Shown here in pieces: positions 1 to 8,771 of a DNA stretch of 64,000 nt. This stretch comes from Catenovulum agarivorans YM01 (GTDB taxonomy: Bacteria > Pseudomonadota > Gammaproteobacteria > Enterobacterales > Alteromonadaceae). Both the position numbers and the translations under genes were made by a program. Each line of letters starts with the position of its first letter. Positions within the stretch are counted from its first letter, which is position 1. The DNA lies in contig NZ_AJWM01000041.1 in assembly GCF_000281085.1 (NCBI RefSeq), forward strand, positions 118,499 to 182,498, written 5' to 3'. The notes under the pieces are model-generated. The model did no database searches. It was not told the origin of the DNA and worked only from the letters and a program-made list of their open reading frames with translations.

Positions 1-2
1 TA

Positions 3-923
3 ATCAACTGTGGCCATATCCAAGAATTGCCGTTGGGATATTGTTTTTCTTTTCCGGCAGATGGATTAACCAATGGTGATGCGCAGCTGATTCATTGGAC
101 TAAAGGTTTACATGTAAACGACACAGAAGGTCAGTTGGTCGGTAAAACTTTTGTTGACTATATTTCGCGTGTTCATCAAGTGGAGTTAACCCATCCAACC
201 GTTATTAACGACACAGTTGCTAGTTTATTAGCTGGATTGACTTTGCCAACAACTGATGCAACTTTTGGGTTAATTGCAGGCACTGGTTTTAATACCGCAG
301 CACTTATTCCAGCAAAGTTGATTGCAAAATTGCCCGAGCAGTATAGTCACTTGGGTGGAATGCCGGTTAATTTAGAATCAGGTAATTTTAATCCCAGCTG
401 TTTAACTGAATTCGATAGCTTAGTCGACCAAGAGTCGGAAAACCCGGGCATGCAAGTATTTGAAAAAGCAGTTTCTGGTATGTATTTAGCGCGAATTTTT
501 CATGCGGCTTATCCTGATGCTGGAGTTGATCCACAACAGGGCGCAAAAGGTGTGATGCAATTTATCGATAGTAATAGTTCAGCTTCCGCTGAAGTTTGCA
601 GTGCAATTAGTCTAATGATTCGAGCAGCGCAACTTATCTCAATTCAAATGTTAGGGTTAATTGAGCACCATCTAACTTATGTTAACCCAAAAGCTAAAAC
701 CTTTAGGTTTGTTTGTGAAGGTGGTTTGTTTTGGGCATCAGGACATAAGTTGGGCGGATTTAACAAGTTGGTTAAAGACAGTTTAAATGATGCTTTGGTG
801 GCAAAAGGCTGGCAGGCACTAGCAGTGGATATCTGTAAAGTGGAACAAGCCAATTTAAAAGGCGCGGCAATTGCCGCATTAGCAAATAAACAAGCCGCAG
901 TTCAATTACAGCATTCTGCTTAG
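3..923 (+). CDS. Hexokinase, eukaryotic type (5' end outside window)
   Basis: The reading frame is open from the first complete codon at base 3, so the N-terminus lies upstream of the window. The visible ~306 residues match the large hexokinase fold. They include the sugar-binding segment LPLGYCFSFP followed by a WTKG motif, the phosphate-binding stretch NDTVASLLAG, the GLIAGTGFNTAA loop and the adenosine-site segment FVCEGGLFWASG. Known family role: ATP-dependent phosphorylation of glucose or mannose at C6 in the cytoplasm. It precedes manA by 55 bases. In this locus it would phosphorylate the glucose that GH130 phosphorylase releases from mannosyl-glucose (inference). Bacterial sugar kinases are more often of the ROK or Glk type, so this class is less usual. 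The family call is firm; substrate preference cannot be read. Confidence 0.88.
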   Translation: MNCGHIQELPLGYCFSFPADGLTNGDAQLIHWTKGLHVNDTEGQLVGKTFVDYISRVHQVELTHPTVINDTVASLLAGLTLPTTDATFGLIAGTGFNTAALIPAKLIAKLPEQYSHLGGMPVNLESGNFNPSCLTEFDSLVDQESENPGMQVFEKAVSGMYLARIFHAAYPDAGVDPQQGAKGVMQFIDSNSSASAEVCSAISLMIRAAQLISIQMLGLIEHHLTYVNPKAKTFRFVCEGGLFWASGHKLGGFNKLVKDSLNDALVAKGWQALAVDICKVEQANLKGAAIAALANKQAAVQLQHSA

Positions 924-954
924 TTTTAGTTTTCTTAAATTTTTAATTTTAAAA

Positions 955-968
955 TGTAACCGGTTAAG
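955..968. promoter_or_regulatory. LacI-type operator before manA
   Basis: TGTAACCGGTTAAG matches the window-wide palindrome TGTAACCGGTTACA at 12 of 14 positions. It lies between the hexokinase stop and the manA start and ends only two bases before the GAGG ribosome-binding site. A regulator bound here would cover the translation-initiation region. The assignment to the LacI-type regulator at 2274-3275 is inference from co-occurrence. Confidence 0.72.
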
Positions 969-978
969 TGAGGTTTTG

Positions 979-2190
979 GTGGAATCAAAAATCATCCGAT
1001 TAGAAAATAGTTATCAGCATTACGATTGGGGGACAGACAGCGACATTGCAAAAATCTTGGGTATTAGCGCGCCAGCAGGCAATCTGCCACTTGCTGAATT
1101 ATGGGTCGGCGCACATCCAAATTTGCCGTCATTCGCGGCTGAATACAATTTACCTTTAGATCAACTGATTGAGCAAAACCCTCAAGCTATCTTGGGGCAA
1201 TACAGTCAGATGATGGCAAATAAGTTGCCTTATTTATTTAAAATATTATCTGCTAAACAAGCTTTATCTATTCAAGTGCATCCGTCGAAAGCCCAAGCCG
1301 AAATTGGTTTTAAGCTTGAACAGCAGGCCGGTATTAAAACAACGGATAAAAACTGTAATTATAAAGACGATAACCATAAACCTGAGCTTATCTATGCATT
1401 AACTCATTTTTCCGCAATGGCCGGTTTTCGTCCAGTACAACAAATGACTCAGGCGCTAGCTAAATTGGATGTCGAGTTGTTTACACCTTGGTGTAATAAG
1501 TTATTTGCCGCAACAGAACAATCACAATCGATTCAGCTGCAAGTTGTAGAAGAGTTTTATTCATGGTTGTTGTATTTAGAGCAAGAACCGCTTGAGCTAG
1601 CTTGCGCCCAGGCTGTCGCTCACGCTAAAAAATCAGCTGCAACGGATGTTGAGCTATATTGGCTCATAGAGTTATATTCAATTTATGGCGTTGATAGTGG
1701 CATATTTTTTCCATTAATTCTTAACTTGATTGTACTGCAACCGGGCCAAGCGATATTTTTAGGCGCAGGCTGCCCACATGCATATTTGCAAGGGACAGGC
1801 ATTGAAGTTATGGCCAACTCAGACAATGTATTGCGCGGTGGTTTAACCCAGAAATTTATGGATAGACAAGAGCTGATTAAAGTGACTCGTTACGACAGTG
1901 CCGCTAATAATATTCAAGTGCAACAGCTATCAAGGGACGAGCGTGAACATACCTTTGATGTACCTGTACCAGACTTTCAATTGCAATTATTAAATTTAGT
2001 AGATGATGAGTTTGTTTGTGGTCAATCAGGCTCTGCTGAGTTGTATTTTGTGGTCAAGGGCAGTGTGCAAATTGACGGACAAAACTTTACCAATGGCCAA
2101 GCCTTTTTGTTACCTGCATCGGTTAACGGGTTAACTTTATCAGGCAAAGCGACGCTTGCTCGGGTGTATACGCAATTACACCTTAATTAA
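979..2190 (+). CDS. manA: Mannose-6-phosphate isomerase, class I
   Basis: Cytoplasmic zinc enzyme that converts mannose-6-P to fructose-6-P. The ~403-residue product has the family's opening block (NSYQHYDWG), the zinc-site segment SIQVHPSKAQAE, HKPELIYAL, the PGQAIFLGAGCPHAYLQGTG loop and the ANSDNVLRGGLT segment. GTG at 979 is preferred because GAGG at 970-973 sits five bases upstream; the TTG at 976 would leave only two bases. It follows hexokinase closely and is preceded by an ACCGGT operator. In the locus it completes mannan catabolism after phosphomannomutase (54250-55596). Confidence 0.93.
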   Translation: MESKIIRLENSYQHYDWGTDSDIAKILGISAPAGNLPLAELWVGAHPNLPSFAAEYNLPLDQLIEQNPQAILGQYSQMMANKLPYLFKILSAKQALSIQVHPSKAQAEIGFKLEQQAGIKTTDKNCNYKDDNHKPELIYALTHFSAMAGFRPVQQMTQALAKLDVELFTPWCNKLFAATEQSQSIQLQVVEEFYSWLLYLEQEPLELACAQAVAHAKKSAATDVELYWLIELYSIYGVDSGIFFPLILNLIVLQPGQAIFLGAGCPHAYLQGTGIEVMANSDNVLRGGLTQKFMDRQELIKVTRYDSAANNIQVQQLSRDEREHTFDVPVPDFQLQLLNLVDDEFVCGQSGSAELYFVVKGSVQIDGQNFTNGQAFLLPASVNGLTLSGKATLARVYTQLHLN

Positions 2191-2218
2191 GCTTAATCTA
2201 GCTCAGCACGCAAACTGA

Positions 2219-2246
2219 AAAAGGCTTGGGTATACAAGCCTTTTTT
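2219..2246. terminator. Rho-independent terminator between manA and the LacI gene
   Basis: A ten-base-pair stem (AAAAGGCTTG paired with CAAGCCTTTT) with a six-base loop, followed by T residues. A flanking A/T tract on each side means it can serve manA on the plus strand and the converging regulator gene on the minus strand. Confidence 0.85.
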
Positions 2247-2273
2247 AATTATTCGGTGTTTAGGTTAGTTGCA

Positions 2274-3275
2274 TTAAGCCTTCGCTCGAACAGGTTTAAC
2301 ACTTTCGCGCACAACAAAGTCGTGTTTTAAAATAAACTCTGACTGGTTTACTTCTTTGCCATCCATAATTTGCAATAACAACTGCATGGCTTTTTTACCC
2401 ATTTCTTCAGCTGGTTGTCTGATTGTTGTTAATGCTGGATCTGTATAAGTTGCAAAAGGCAAATCGTCAAAACCTGTGATAGAAACATCTTCTGGCACTC
2501 GTAACCCAGCTTCCCGGAACGCTTTAATTGCACCTACCGCCATTTCATCATTCATTGAAAATACCGCTGTTGGTCTATCAGACATATTGGCAAAGTATTC
2601 GCCACCAGCGTGACCCGAAGGCATAGTAAAGTCACCTTCAAATACTAACTCAGGATCAAATTCTATTCCTGCATCAGCCAGCGCTTGTTTGTAACCTTCA
2701 AATCTATCTATGCTATGCGGATTTTTTTCTAATCCAGCAATGCAACCAATGCGTGTATGACCCATAGATATCAAATAATTCATAATTGCTAGTGAAGCCA
2801 CGGAGTGGTCCATTCGGACTGATGTGTATGGAGTACCTGAAGCACCACAAGCTGCAACAGCAGGGATATGTTGGTTTGGCAATAGCTTATAGTCTGGTGT
2901 ATGTGGGCGCAGTTGTATTAGGCCGTCTGCTTGGCGTGATTCAACTAAACGTATATATTCCTCTTCCAATTTTTCATTGTCTCGGGTTTCACCTAATAAA
3001 ATATTGTAACCGTTTTTAACAGCAACTTCCTGAATTGCTCTAATGACTCTAGTAAAGAATAAGTTAGCGAAATCAGGAACTAACACGACAATTGCGTACG
3101 CTTTAGCTGAACGAAAATTTCTAGCCATCATATTCGGGCGATAACCAACAGCGTCTACCGCATCCATTACTTTTTTTAAGCTGTTTTTTGATACTTTTTC
3201 AGGGTTGGTAAAAGCTCGAGATACAGTGGCAATTGACACTCCTGCCTTTTTAGCGACTGCTCTAATATTACTCAT
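2274..3275 (-). CDS. LacI-family transcriptional regulator, probable mannan regulon repressor
   Basis: About 333 residues. The N-terminal helix-turn-helix is classic LacI (IRAVAKKAGVSIATVSRAF), followed by the hinge helix region and a periplasmic-binding-protein-like effector domain (for example IVVLVPDFANLFFTRVI, FSMNDEMAVGAIKAF, GFDDLPFATYTDPALTTIRQ). The start at 3275 is chosen because LacI proteins begin directly at this helix; a frame-compatible ATG at 3317 would add 14 atypical residues. The gene is flanked by mannan genes, and an AACCGGTT palindrome lies 100 bases upstream, suggesting autoregulation. That it binds the eleven TGTAACCGGTTACA-like sites in the window is inference; the effector is unknown, with mannobiose or mannosyl-glucose plausible. 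Confidence 0.92.
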   Translation of the reverse strand: MSNIRAVAKKAGVSIATVSRAFTNPEKVSKNSLKKVMDAVDAVGYRPNMMARNFRSAKAYAIVVLVPDFANLFFTRVIRAIQEVAVKNGYNILLGETRDNEKLEEEYIRLVESRQADGLIQLRPHTPDYKLLPNQHIPAVAACGASGTPYTSVRMDHSVASLAIMNYLISMGHTRIGCIAGLEKNPHSIDRFEGYKQALADAGIEFDPELVFEGDFTMPSGHAGGEYFANMSDRPTAVFSMNDEMAVGAIKAFREAGLRVPEDVSITGFDDLPFATYTDPALTTIRQPAEEMGKKAMQLLLQIMDGKEVNQSEFILKHDFVVRESVKPVRAKA

Positions 3276-3374
3276 ATATTTATTCTTTTTTGTTAAATTC
3301 TGGTAGAAATTTATCAAAGAAACAAATGTAAATCCACTAACAAAAATAACTTTAGTTATAAATATATATAGCTA

Positions 3375-3388
3375 AGAAACCGGTTTTG
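3375..3388. promoter_or_regulatory. LacI-type operator between regulator and binding protein
   Basis: AGAAACCGGTTTTG keeps the AACCGGTT core but loses the outer TGT/ACA bases, so it is one of the weaker matches. It sits in the divergent gap between the LacI gene and the binding protein at 3476 and could control both. Confidence 0.5.
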
Positions 3389-3475
3389 GTAAGTTGTGTG
3401 TTAACCCACTTAATTGGACAACGTCACCAGCTGTTCTAAACTTTAGTTATCGAAACTCTGTATCTGTATAGTTAA

Positions 3476-4540
3476 ATGAAAAAGTTGTCTAGGCTGTTAT
3501 CGTTTTTAGTCTTCATGAGCCATTCGACGTTAGCGGTAAATATTGCCTACCTGTCGCCCTGCAAGGAGGATGCAGCTTGCACTTATTGGAATGAAGTCCA
3601 ACAGTTGATGGAAAAGGCTGCCAAGGATTTAGGGGTTAACCTCTATACTTTATATGACTCCCATGACAATAATTTCCGTGAGCAAGCAGATAAGGTTCGT
3701 TATATTAAAAAGCTTTCAGTAAAACCCGATTTTGTAATACTAACACCTTTACCTAGTCAAGTGAGCCTGAATACTCTAAAAGAATTGGAGGCATTAAAAA
3801 TTCATTCTTTTATTATTTCAGGTGAAATACCACCAGCCGAAAAAATGCTCTATCAAAAGCCTCAACAAAAGTTTAAATACTGGTTTGGTCATATGTACGG
3901 TAATAACGAAGCTGCTGGTTATTTGCTAGCACAACGTTTAGCTAGTGAAAGTTCGAGCATGATGGCCTTAGCTGGCAGTAATATGCACAGCGAAAGTGAA
4001 AATAGAGTTGATGGTTTAAAAGATTATGTCGCCGAAACTAACATTATACTTAATCAAATTGTCCCGACTGATTGGACTGAACAACAAGGCTATTACAAAA
4101 CATCTAAACTGCTAAATAGATATAAAGATATAAATTCTATCTGGACCGCCGGCCACAGGTTAGCATTTGGAGCAAGTAAGGCTGTCTTGGAAGCAAATTT
4201 AGATAAAACGATTAAAATTGGAACTTTTAATTGGACTGCAGATACTTTGGCTGAGTTAAAGGCAAAACATATATATGTTTCAATAGGAGGGCACAGTATT
4301 ACGGGGGCTTTGGCTATCGTTTTATTACACGATGCTTACCACAGACATGACTTCATTACGTTTAACGGCACTAGGCAAATTCCCGTCGAATTGATTGCTG
4401 CTACTGTTGACAATTTGGATGATACGATTTTGCGCTACAAAACCTGGTTTACCTTTAACTTTAAAAACATAAGTAAAGTGTACAACCCATCAATGAGCAC
4501 ACATTATATCAACGTCTTGCCTCCTAGAGCCGCTAACTAG
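3476..4540 (+). CDS. Orphan periplasmic sugar-binding protein (ribose/LuxP-like fold)
   Basis: 354 residues with a signal peptide (MKKLSRLLSFLVFMSHSTLA) and a type-I periplasmic binding fold. Recognisable parts are an early WNEVQQLMEKAAKDLGV helix, IWTAGHRLAFGASKAV and the late IGGHSITGALAIVL segment. It is a clear paralogue of the product at 21121-22224. No ABC permease or ATPase is encoded nearby, so a role in transport is not supported. A sensory role, presenting mannan sugars to a membrane kinase or chemoreceptor elsewhere, is inference. It diverges from the LacI gene with an ACCGGT site between them and is followed by the GPH symporter gene. Confidence 0.75.
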   Translation: MKKLSRLLSFLVFMSHSTLAVNIAYLSPCKEDAACTYWNEVQQLMEKAAKDLGVNLYTLYDSHDNNFREQADKVRYIKKLSVKPDFVILTPLPSQVSLNTLKELEALKIHSFIISGEIPPAEKMLYQKPQQKFKYWFGHMYGNNEAAGYLLAQRLASESSSMMALAGSNMHSESENRVDGLKDYVAETNIILNQIVPTDWTEQQGYYKTSKLLNRYKDINSIWTAGHRLAFGASKAVLEANLDKTIKIGTFNWTADTLAELKAKHIYVSIGGHSITGALAIVLLHDAYHRHDFITFNGTRQIPVELIAATVDNLDDTILRYKTWFTFNFKNISKVYNPSMSTHYINVLPPRAAN

Positions 4541-4675
4541 CTATATTTTAGAGTTTTTTTGACCTGAGCTTTTAAACCGTTCGCCCTATAACCTCCCTAG
4601 TTAAGTTAAAAAAATGTTTGTTTTTGCAAAAAACATTATTACTTAACGGATTTACTGTGCTAATATTTCTTTAAA

Positions 4676-4689
4676 TGTAACCGGATACA
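4676..4689. promoter_or_regulatory. LacI-type operator before the GPH symporter
   Basis: TGTAACCGGATACA matches the consensus palindrome at 13 of 14 positions. It lies 60 bases before the symporter start, a normal place for a repressor site at a promoter. Confidence 0.75.
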
Positions 4690-4749
4690 GTTTGTTTCAG
4701 GGTTAGAGTTTACGGATAGATTTAACAGACGTGAGTAGCAGATATATCT

Positions 4750-6138
4750 ATGAATGAATCACAGCATTTAAAATTGAAAGAAAAAATTGGCTATGGCTTT
4801 GGCGATTTTGCCTCATCCATGTTTTGGAAAATGTTCTCTGTGTATTTAATGATTTTTTACACTGATGTGTTTGGTATATCTGCCGCAGCTGTTGGCACTA
4901 TGTTTTTGTTAACCCGTATTTGGGATACTGCAAATGATCCGGTAATGGGCATTATTGCCGACAGAACCCATACTAAATGGGGTAAATTTCGTCCGTATTT
5001 ATTGTGGGGGGCTATTCCATTTGCCACTATAGGCGTGTTGACATTTACTACACCTGATTGGTCGCAAGACGCTAAATTAGTTTATGCCTATATTACTTAT
5101 ACGTTAATGATGATGGCGTACACAGCTGTGAATGTGCCGTACGCTTCTTTATTAGGGGTTATGTCATCTAACAGTGACGACAGAACTCAACTCGCTTCAT
5201 TTAGAATGGTATTTGCTTTTGCTGGCAGTATATTTGCCTTTATATTAGTTGACCCATTAACTAACTTTTTTACTCATTTAGGTAAGGTGGCCGATCCCCA
5301 AACCGGCTGGTCGTTAACTATGCTGGTGTATGGCTGTATCGCTGCTGTATTATTTTATTTTACCTTTGCTTGGACCAAAGAGCGTATTGCGCCACCCGCT
5401 TCACAACAGTCTAATTTGAAAAAAGACTTTGCTAACTTAGCCAATAACAAACCTTGGTTTATTTTACTTGGTGCTGCGTTAGCAACCCTTATCTTTAATA
5501 GCATGCGTGATGGTGCGTCGGTTTATTATTTTAAATATTATATCCAATCGCCTGAGTGGAGTTTGTTTGGCTTAAGTTTTGGTTTAACCACTGTTTATTT
5601 AGTATTAGGTCAGGCATCTAATATTATCGGTGTGGTATTAGCACAGCCAATTGCGAAACGCATTGGCAAACGCAATACCTTTATGTACGCAATGTTTTTA
5701 GCGGCTATTTTAAGTAGTGTGTTTTATTTTTTAACCGCTGAACAAATTGGTTTAATTCTACTTTTACAAGTATTGATCAGCGCATGTGCTGGCATAATCT
5801 TCCCACTATTATGGTCTATGTACGCTGATATTGCCGATTATTCCGAATACAGTACCGGCCGCCGTGCAACTGGGCTGATATTTTCTTCATCTTCGTTCGC
5901 TCAAAAAATGGGCTGGACTTTAGGTGGTGCGCTGACAGGTTGGACTCTAGCGTATTTTGGTTATGTGGCAAATGCCGAACAAACCGAACTTGCCAAAGAA
6001 GGTTTGCGTTATATGGTGAGTTTTATCCCAGCCGTCGGCGCAATGATTTCAGCATTATTTATGATTTTCTATCGCTTAACTGACGACTATATGGCCAAAG
6101 TTAATACAGATCTTGGTTTAAGACGTTCAGAAAGTTAA
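4750..6138 (+). CDS. GPH-family sugar:cation symporter (MFS)
   Basis: 462 residues with about twelve hydrophobic segments. The opening EKIGYGFGDFASSMFW and the cytoplasmic loop DPVMGIIADRTHTKWGKFRPY are hallmarks of the glycoside-pentoside-hexuronide family (MelB-like). It sits in the inner membrane and probably imports mannobiose or short manno-oligosaccharides with Na+ or H+. The evidence for this substrate is position: GH130 phosphorylase and mannobiose epimerase follow directly, and an operator lies upstream. The window has a second GPH symporter (39711-41039) in the glucuronoxylan locus. Family is certain; substrate is inferred. Confidence 0.9.
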   Translation: MNESQHLKLKEKIGYGFGDFASSMFWKMFSVYLMIFYTDVFGISAAAVGTMFLLTRIWDTANDPVMGIIADRTHTKWGKFRPYLLWGAIPFATIGVLTFTTPDWSQDAKLVYAYITYTLMMMAYTAVNVPYASLLGVMSSNSDDRTQLASFRMVFAFAGSIFAFILVDPLTNFFTHLGKVADPQTGWSLTMLVYGCIAAVLFYFTFAWTKERIAPPASQQSNLKKDFANLANNKPWFILLGAALATLIFNSMRDGASVYYFKYYIQSPEWSLFGLSFGLTTVYLVLGQASNIIGVVLAQPIAKRIGKRNTFMYAMFLAAILSSVFYFLTAEQIGLILLLQVLISACAGIIFPLLWSMYADIADYSEYSTGRRATGLIFSSSSFAQKMGWTLGGALTGWTLAYFGYVANAEQTELAKEGLRYMVSFIPAVGAMISALFMIFYRLTDDYMAKVNTDLGLRRSES

Positions 6139-6183
6139 ATATTATTCACTAGCTTATTTATTTTGTTCGGTTACTATTAAAAA

Positions 6184-6197
6184 TGTAACCGGTATTC
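6184..6197. promoter_or_regulatory. LacI-type operator abutting the GH130 ribosome-binding site
   Basis: TGTAACCGGTATTC keeps the left half-site and core. Its last base overlaps the GGAGG ribosome-binding site (6198-6202 region), ten bases before the GH130 start. The layout repeats that seen before manA. Confidence 0.68.
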
Positions 6198-6207
6198 GGA
6201 GGTTTTA

Positions 6208-7392
6208 ATGTCTACACATTTGCAAAAAGTTAAAGCGTTAATTACAGCGCAACAAAGTTTATTAACTAAACCAAACGCAAAAAAAGCGGGTGGCAACCGA
6301 GTTTATAGCAGATGGCAAAATCCTATTATTACCCGTGAGCATGTACCTGTTCACTGGCGTTTTGACTTTAATGAAGCAACAAATCCACAATTACTAGAGC
6401 GCCAAGGCATCAATGCAACTCTTAATTCAGGTGCGATTTATTTAGATGGTAAATATTTATTGGTTGTGCGGGTAGAAGGTGATGATCGTAAATCATTTTT
6501 TGCCGTGGCCGAAAGTGAAACCGGTATAGATAACTTTAAGTTTTGGGATCGACCAATTACTATGCCTGAAACTGACCGCCCCGACACCAATGTGTATGAC
6601 ATGCGTTTAACTCAGCATCAAGATGGTTATATCTATGGTTTGTTCTGTACTGAGCGCAAAGACGAAGACTTCCCAGATGATTTATCCGCAGCCGAAGCTC
6701 AATGTGGTATCGCCCGCACTAAAGATTTAGTTAACTGGCAAAGATTGCCTGACTTAATCACTTATTCAGGACAACAACGTAACGTAGTTTTACACCCAGA
6801 GTTTGTTGATGGTAAATACGCTTTATATACACGCCCACAAGACGGGTTTATCAGTGTTGGTAAAGGCGGCGGCATAGGTTGGGGTTTAGCTGAATCAATG
6901 GAAAATGCCGAAGTTAAACAAGAAGTTATCGTTGATAATAAGATTTACCACACAATCAAAGAAATCAAAAATGGCCAAGGCCCAGCTCCGATCAAAACTG
7001 ACGAGGGTTGGTTACACTTAGCGCATGGTGTGCGTAATACTGCCGCTGGTTTGCGTTACGTTTTATATATGTTCATGACAGAGTTAGAGCGCCCTTGGGT
7101 GGTAACGCACGCACCAGCAGGTCATTTTATTGCACCTGAAGGTGAAGAGCGTGTGGGTGATGTTTCTAACGTGGTATTTGCCAATGGTTGGACGCAAAAG
7201 GGTGAAGAGGTCAATATTTATTACGCATCTTCAGATACGCGTATGCACGTTGCCACCACGACTGTCAGCAAGTTAGTTGATTATGTAAAAAATACCCCAG
7301 CAGACGGGCTACGCTCGGCCGAATCGGTAAAAGTGCGCAATAAGTTAATTGATAGTAACTTAGCCGTATTAGAAACCTTAGGGCTTAAATAA
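6208..7392 (+). CDS. GH130 4-O-beta-D-mannosyl-D-glucose phosphorylase
   Basis: 394 residues, cytoplasmic, no signal peptide. Known family reaction: mannosyl-beta-1,4-glucose + Pi gives alpha-mannose-1-P + glucose. The segment VYDMRLTQHQDGYIYG places Asp131 at the position of the general acid in characterised GH130_1 enzymes. YTRPQDGFISVGKGGGIGWG is the subfamily-1 signature that separates mannosyl-glucose phosphorylase from mannooligosaccharide phosphorylase (GH130_2). Strong GGAGG ribosome-binding site. The epimerase gene follows after a single base, so the two are translated from one message. Mannose-1-P would pass to phosphomannomutase at 54250-55596 and glucose to the hexokinase at the window start. 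Confidence 0.93.
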   Translation: MSTHLQKVKALITAQQSLLTKPNAKKAGGNRVYSRWQNPIITREHVPVHWRFDFNEATNPQLLERQGINATLNSGAIYLDGKYLLVVRVEGDDRKSFFAVAESETGIDNFKFWDRPITMPETDRPDTNVYDMRLTQHQDGYIYGLFCTERKDEDFPDDLSAAEAQCGIARTKDLVNWQRLPDLITYSGQQRNVVLHPEFVDGKYALYTRPQDGFISVGKGGGIGWGLAESMENAEVKQEVIVDNKIYHTIKEIKNGQGPAPIKTDEGWLHLAHGVRNTAAGLRYVLYMFMTELERPWVVTHAPAGHFIAPEGEERVGDVSNVVFANGWTQKGEEVNIYYASSDTRMHVATTTVSKLVDYVKNTPADGLRSAESVKVRNKLIDSNLAVLETLGLK

Positions 7393-7393
7393 T

Positions 7394-8614
7394 ATGTCAG
7401 TGTTTTTAAAACCTGAAGTAAAAGGCCTAATTGATGAGTTTCGTAGTGAACTCATCAATATTGCCGACTGGTGGATAAAATACGCGATTGATGAAGAAAA
7501 TGGCGGATTTTATGGACAAGTAAACGCAGATGGCAGTGCAGATGTGACCGCAGAAAAAGGCATTGTAATGAATGCGCGCATATTGTGGTTTTTCAGCGAA
7601 GTGTGTCATTACCTTGATAAACCTCAATATCAAGCCGCAGCCAAACGTGCTTATCAGTATATTAAAACTTATTTTAATGATACTGAGTACGGAGGTGTTT
7701 ATTGGTCGCTCCACGCAGATGGCAGTGTAGCAGACAGTAAAAAACAAACTTACGCCCAATCGTTTGCGATATATGGTTTAAGTGCTTATTACAAATTAAC
7801 CAAAGAGCAAGCGGCAATAGATTTAGCATATGAATATTTTGCTCAGCTACAAAAGCATTGCCACGACGATATTAAAGGTGGTTATTTAGAAGCTTTTGAT
7901 CGCCAATGGCATGAAATTACCGACATGCGTTTGAGTGACAAAGACGACAATTTGCCAAAAACTCAAAATACGCATTTACACGTAATGGAAGCATTTGCGA
8001 CTTTGCATATGGTAAAACCGACAGCTGAAAGTGCATTAGCATTACGCAGGTTAATCGACTTTTTTGATAGCACAATTATCAATAAAGATAATTATCACCT
8101 ACGTTTGTTTATGGATGTTGATTGGAATGATCACTCTCGTGCCTTTTCTTATGGGCATGATATCGAATGTAGCTGGTTGTTGTATGAAGCATTAGTAGCA
8201 TTGAATGATCCTTTAGTTATGAGCAGAGTCAAACCTTTAGCCATAGAAGTGGCAAAGACTACTTTAGCCGAAGGCATAGGTAACCAAGGGCAAGTATGTG
8301 ACGAGTTCGAGTTTGCTGGGGAGCATAAACACCAAGAAAGTTGTTGGTGGGTACAGGCTGAAGCATTAGTTGGTTTTTTATATGCCTATCAGTTAACCGG
8401 TAACACAGATTTTTGGTCTGCATTTGAGAATGTGTGGGCTTTCACCAAAGAGCAACATATAGATCAACAATTGGGTGAATGGTACTGGTTAGCAAAATGC
8501 GACCAAGATGCTAATTACGACACTTACAAAGCTGGATTTTGGAAGGCGCCGTATCACAACGGCCGCGCCATGATGGAAGTTATAAAAGTGCTTAGCGGCA
8601 AACTACACTGCTAA
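7394..8614 (+). CDS. Mannobiose/cellobiose 2-epimerase (AGE family)
   Basis: 406 residues, cytoplasmic (alpha/alpha)6-barrel of the N-acylglucosamine 2-epimerase family. The catalytic histidines expected for cellobiose/mannobiose 2-epimerases are visible at His255 (GHDIECSW) and His388 (YHNGRAMME); aromatic sugar-stacking residues surround them. Known role: converts beta-1,4-mannobiose to mannosyl-glucose, the substrate of GH130. It starts one base after the GH130 stop, so translation is probably coupled. The gene pair is the diagnostic core of the phosphorolytic mannan pathway. Epimerisation of cellobiose instead is possible from family alone, but context favours mannobiose. Confidence 0.92.
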   Translation: MSVFLKPEVKGLIDEFRSELINIADWWIKYAIDEENGGFYGQVNADGSADVTAEKGIVMNARILWFFSEVCHYLDKPQYQAAAKRAYQYIKTYFNDTEYGGVYWSLHADGSVADSKKQTYAQSFAIYGLSAYYKLTKEQAAIDLAYEYFAQLQKHCHDDIKGGYLEAFDRQWHEITDMRLSDKDDNLPKTQNTHLHVMEAFATLHMVKPTAESALALRRLIDFFDSTIINKDNYHLRLFMDVDWNDHSRAFSYGHDIECSWLLYEALVALNDPLVMSRVKPLAIEVAKTTLAEGIGNQGQVCDEFEFAGEHKHQESCWWVQAEALVGFLYAYQLTGNTDFWSAFENVWAFTKEQHIDQQLGEWYWLAKCDQDANYDTYKAGFWKAPYHNGRAMMEVIKVLSGKLHC

Positions 8615-8668
8615 GTTATCAGGTTATGGATTTTTTGCTTGGTTAATGGATTAACACCCATGTGTTTT

Positions 8669-8694
8669 GCCCGTCTTATTGTCGGGCTTTTTTT
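8669..8694 (+). terminator. Terminator after the epimerase
   Basis: A GCCCG/CGGGC stem with a nine-base loop followed by seven T residues, about 55 bases after the stop codon. Confidence 0.8.
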
Positions 8695-8700
8695 GTTTTA

Positions 8701-8740
8701 TACTCTAAAAAAATGCAGATTTTGCGTAATACTCTAAAAA
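8701..8740. repeat. Short direct repeat before the halogenase-like gene
   Basis: TACTCTAAAAA occurs at 8701 and again at 8730, a 29-base spacing, within the promoter region of the next gene. It may be a regulator-binding pair; no ACCGGT operator was seen in this gap, so the next gene may not belong to the LacI regulon. Confidence 0.35.
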
Positions 8741-8771
8741 GAGCAATTTGTTAGTTTAAATAGGTATTTAT

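Noticed and set aside
8391..8407. ACCGGT palindrome inside the epimerase gene
   Set aside because: It codes for L-T-G-N within a conserved region and is not near a promoter; chance match.
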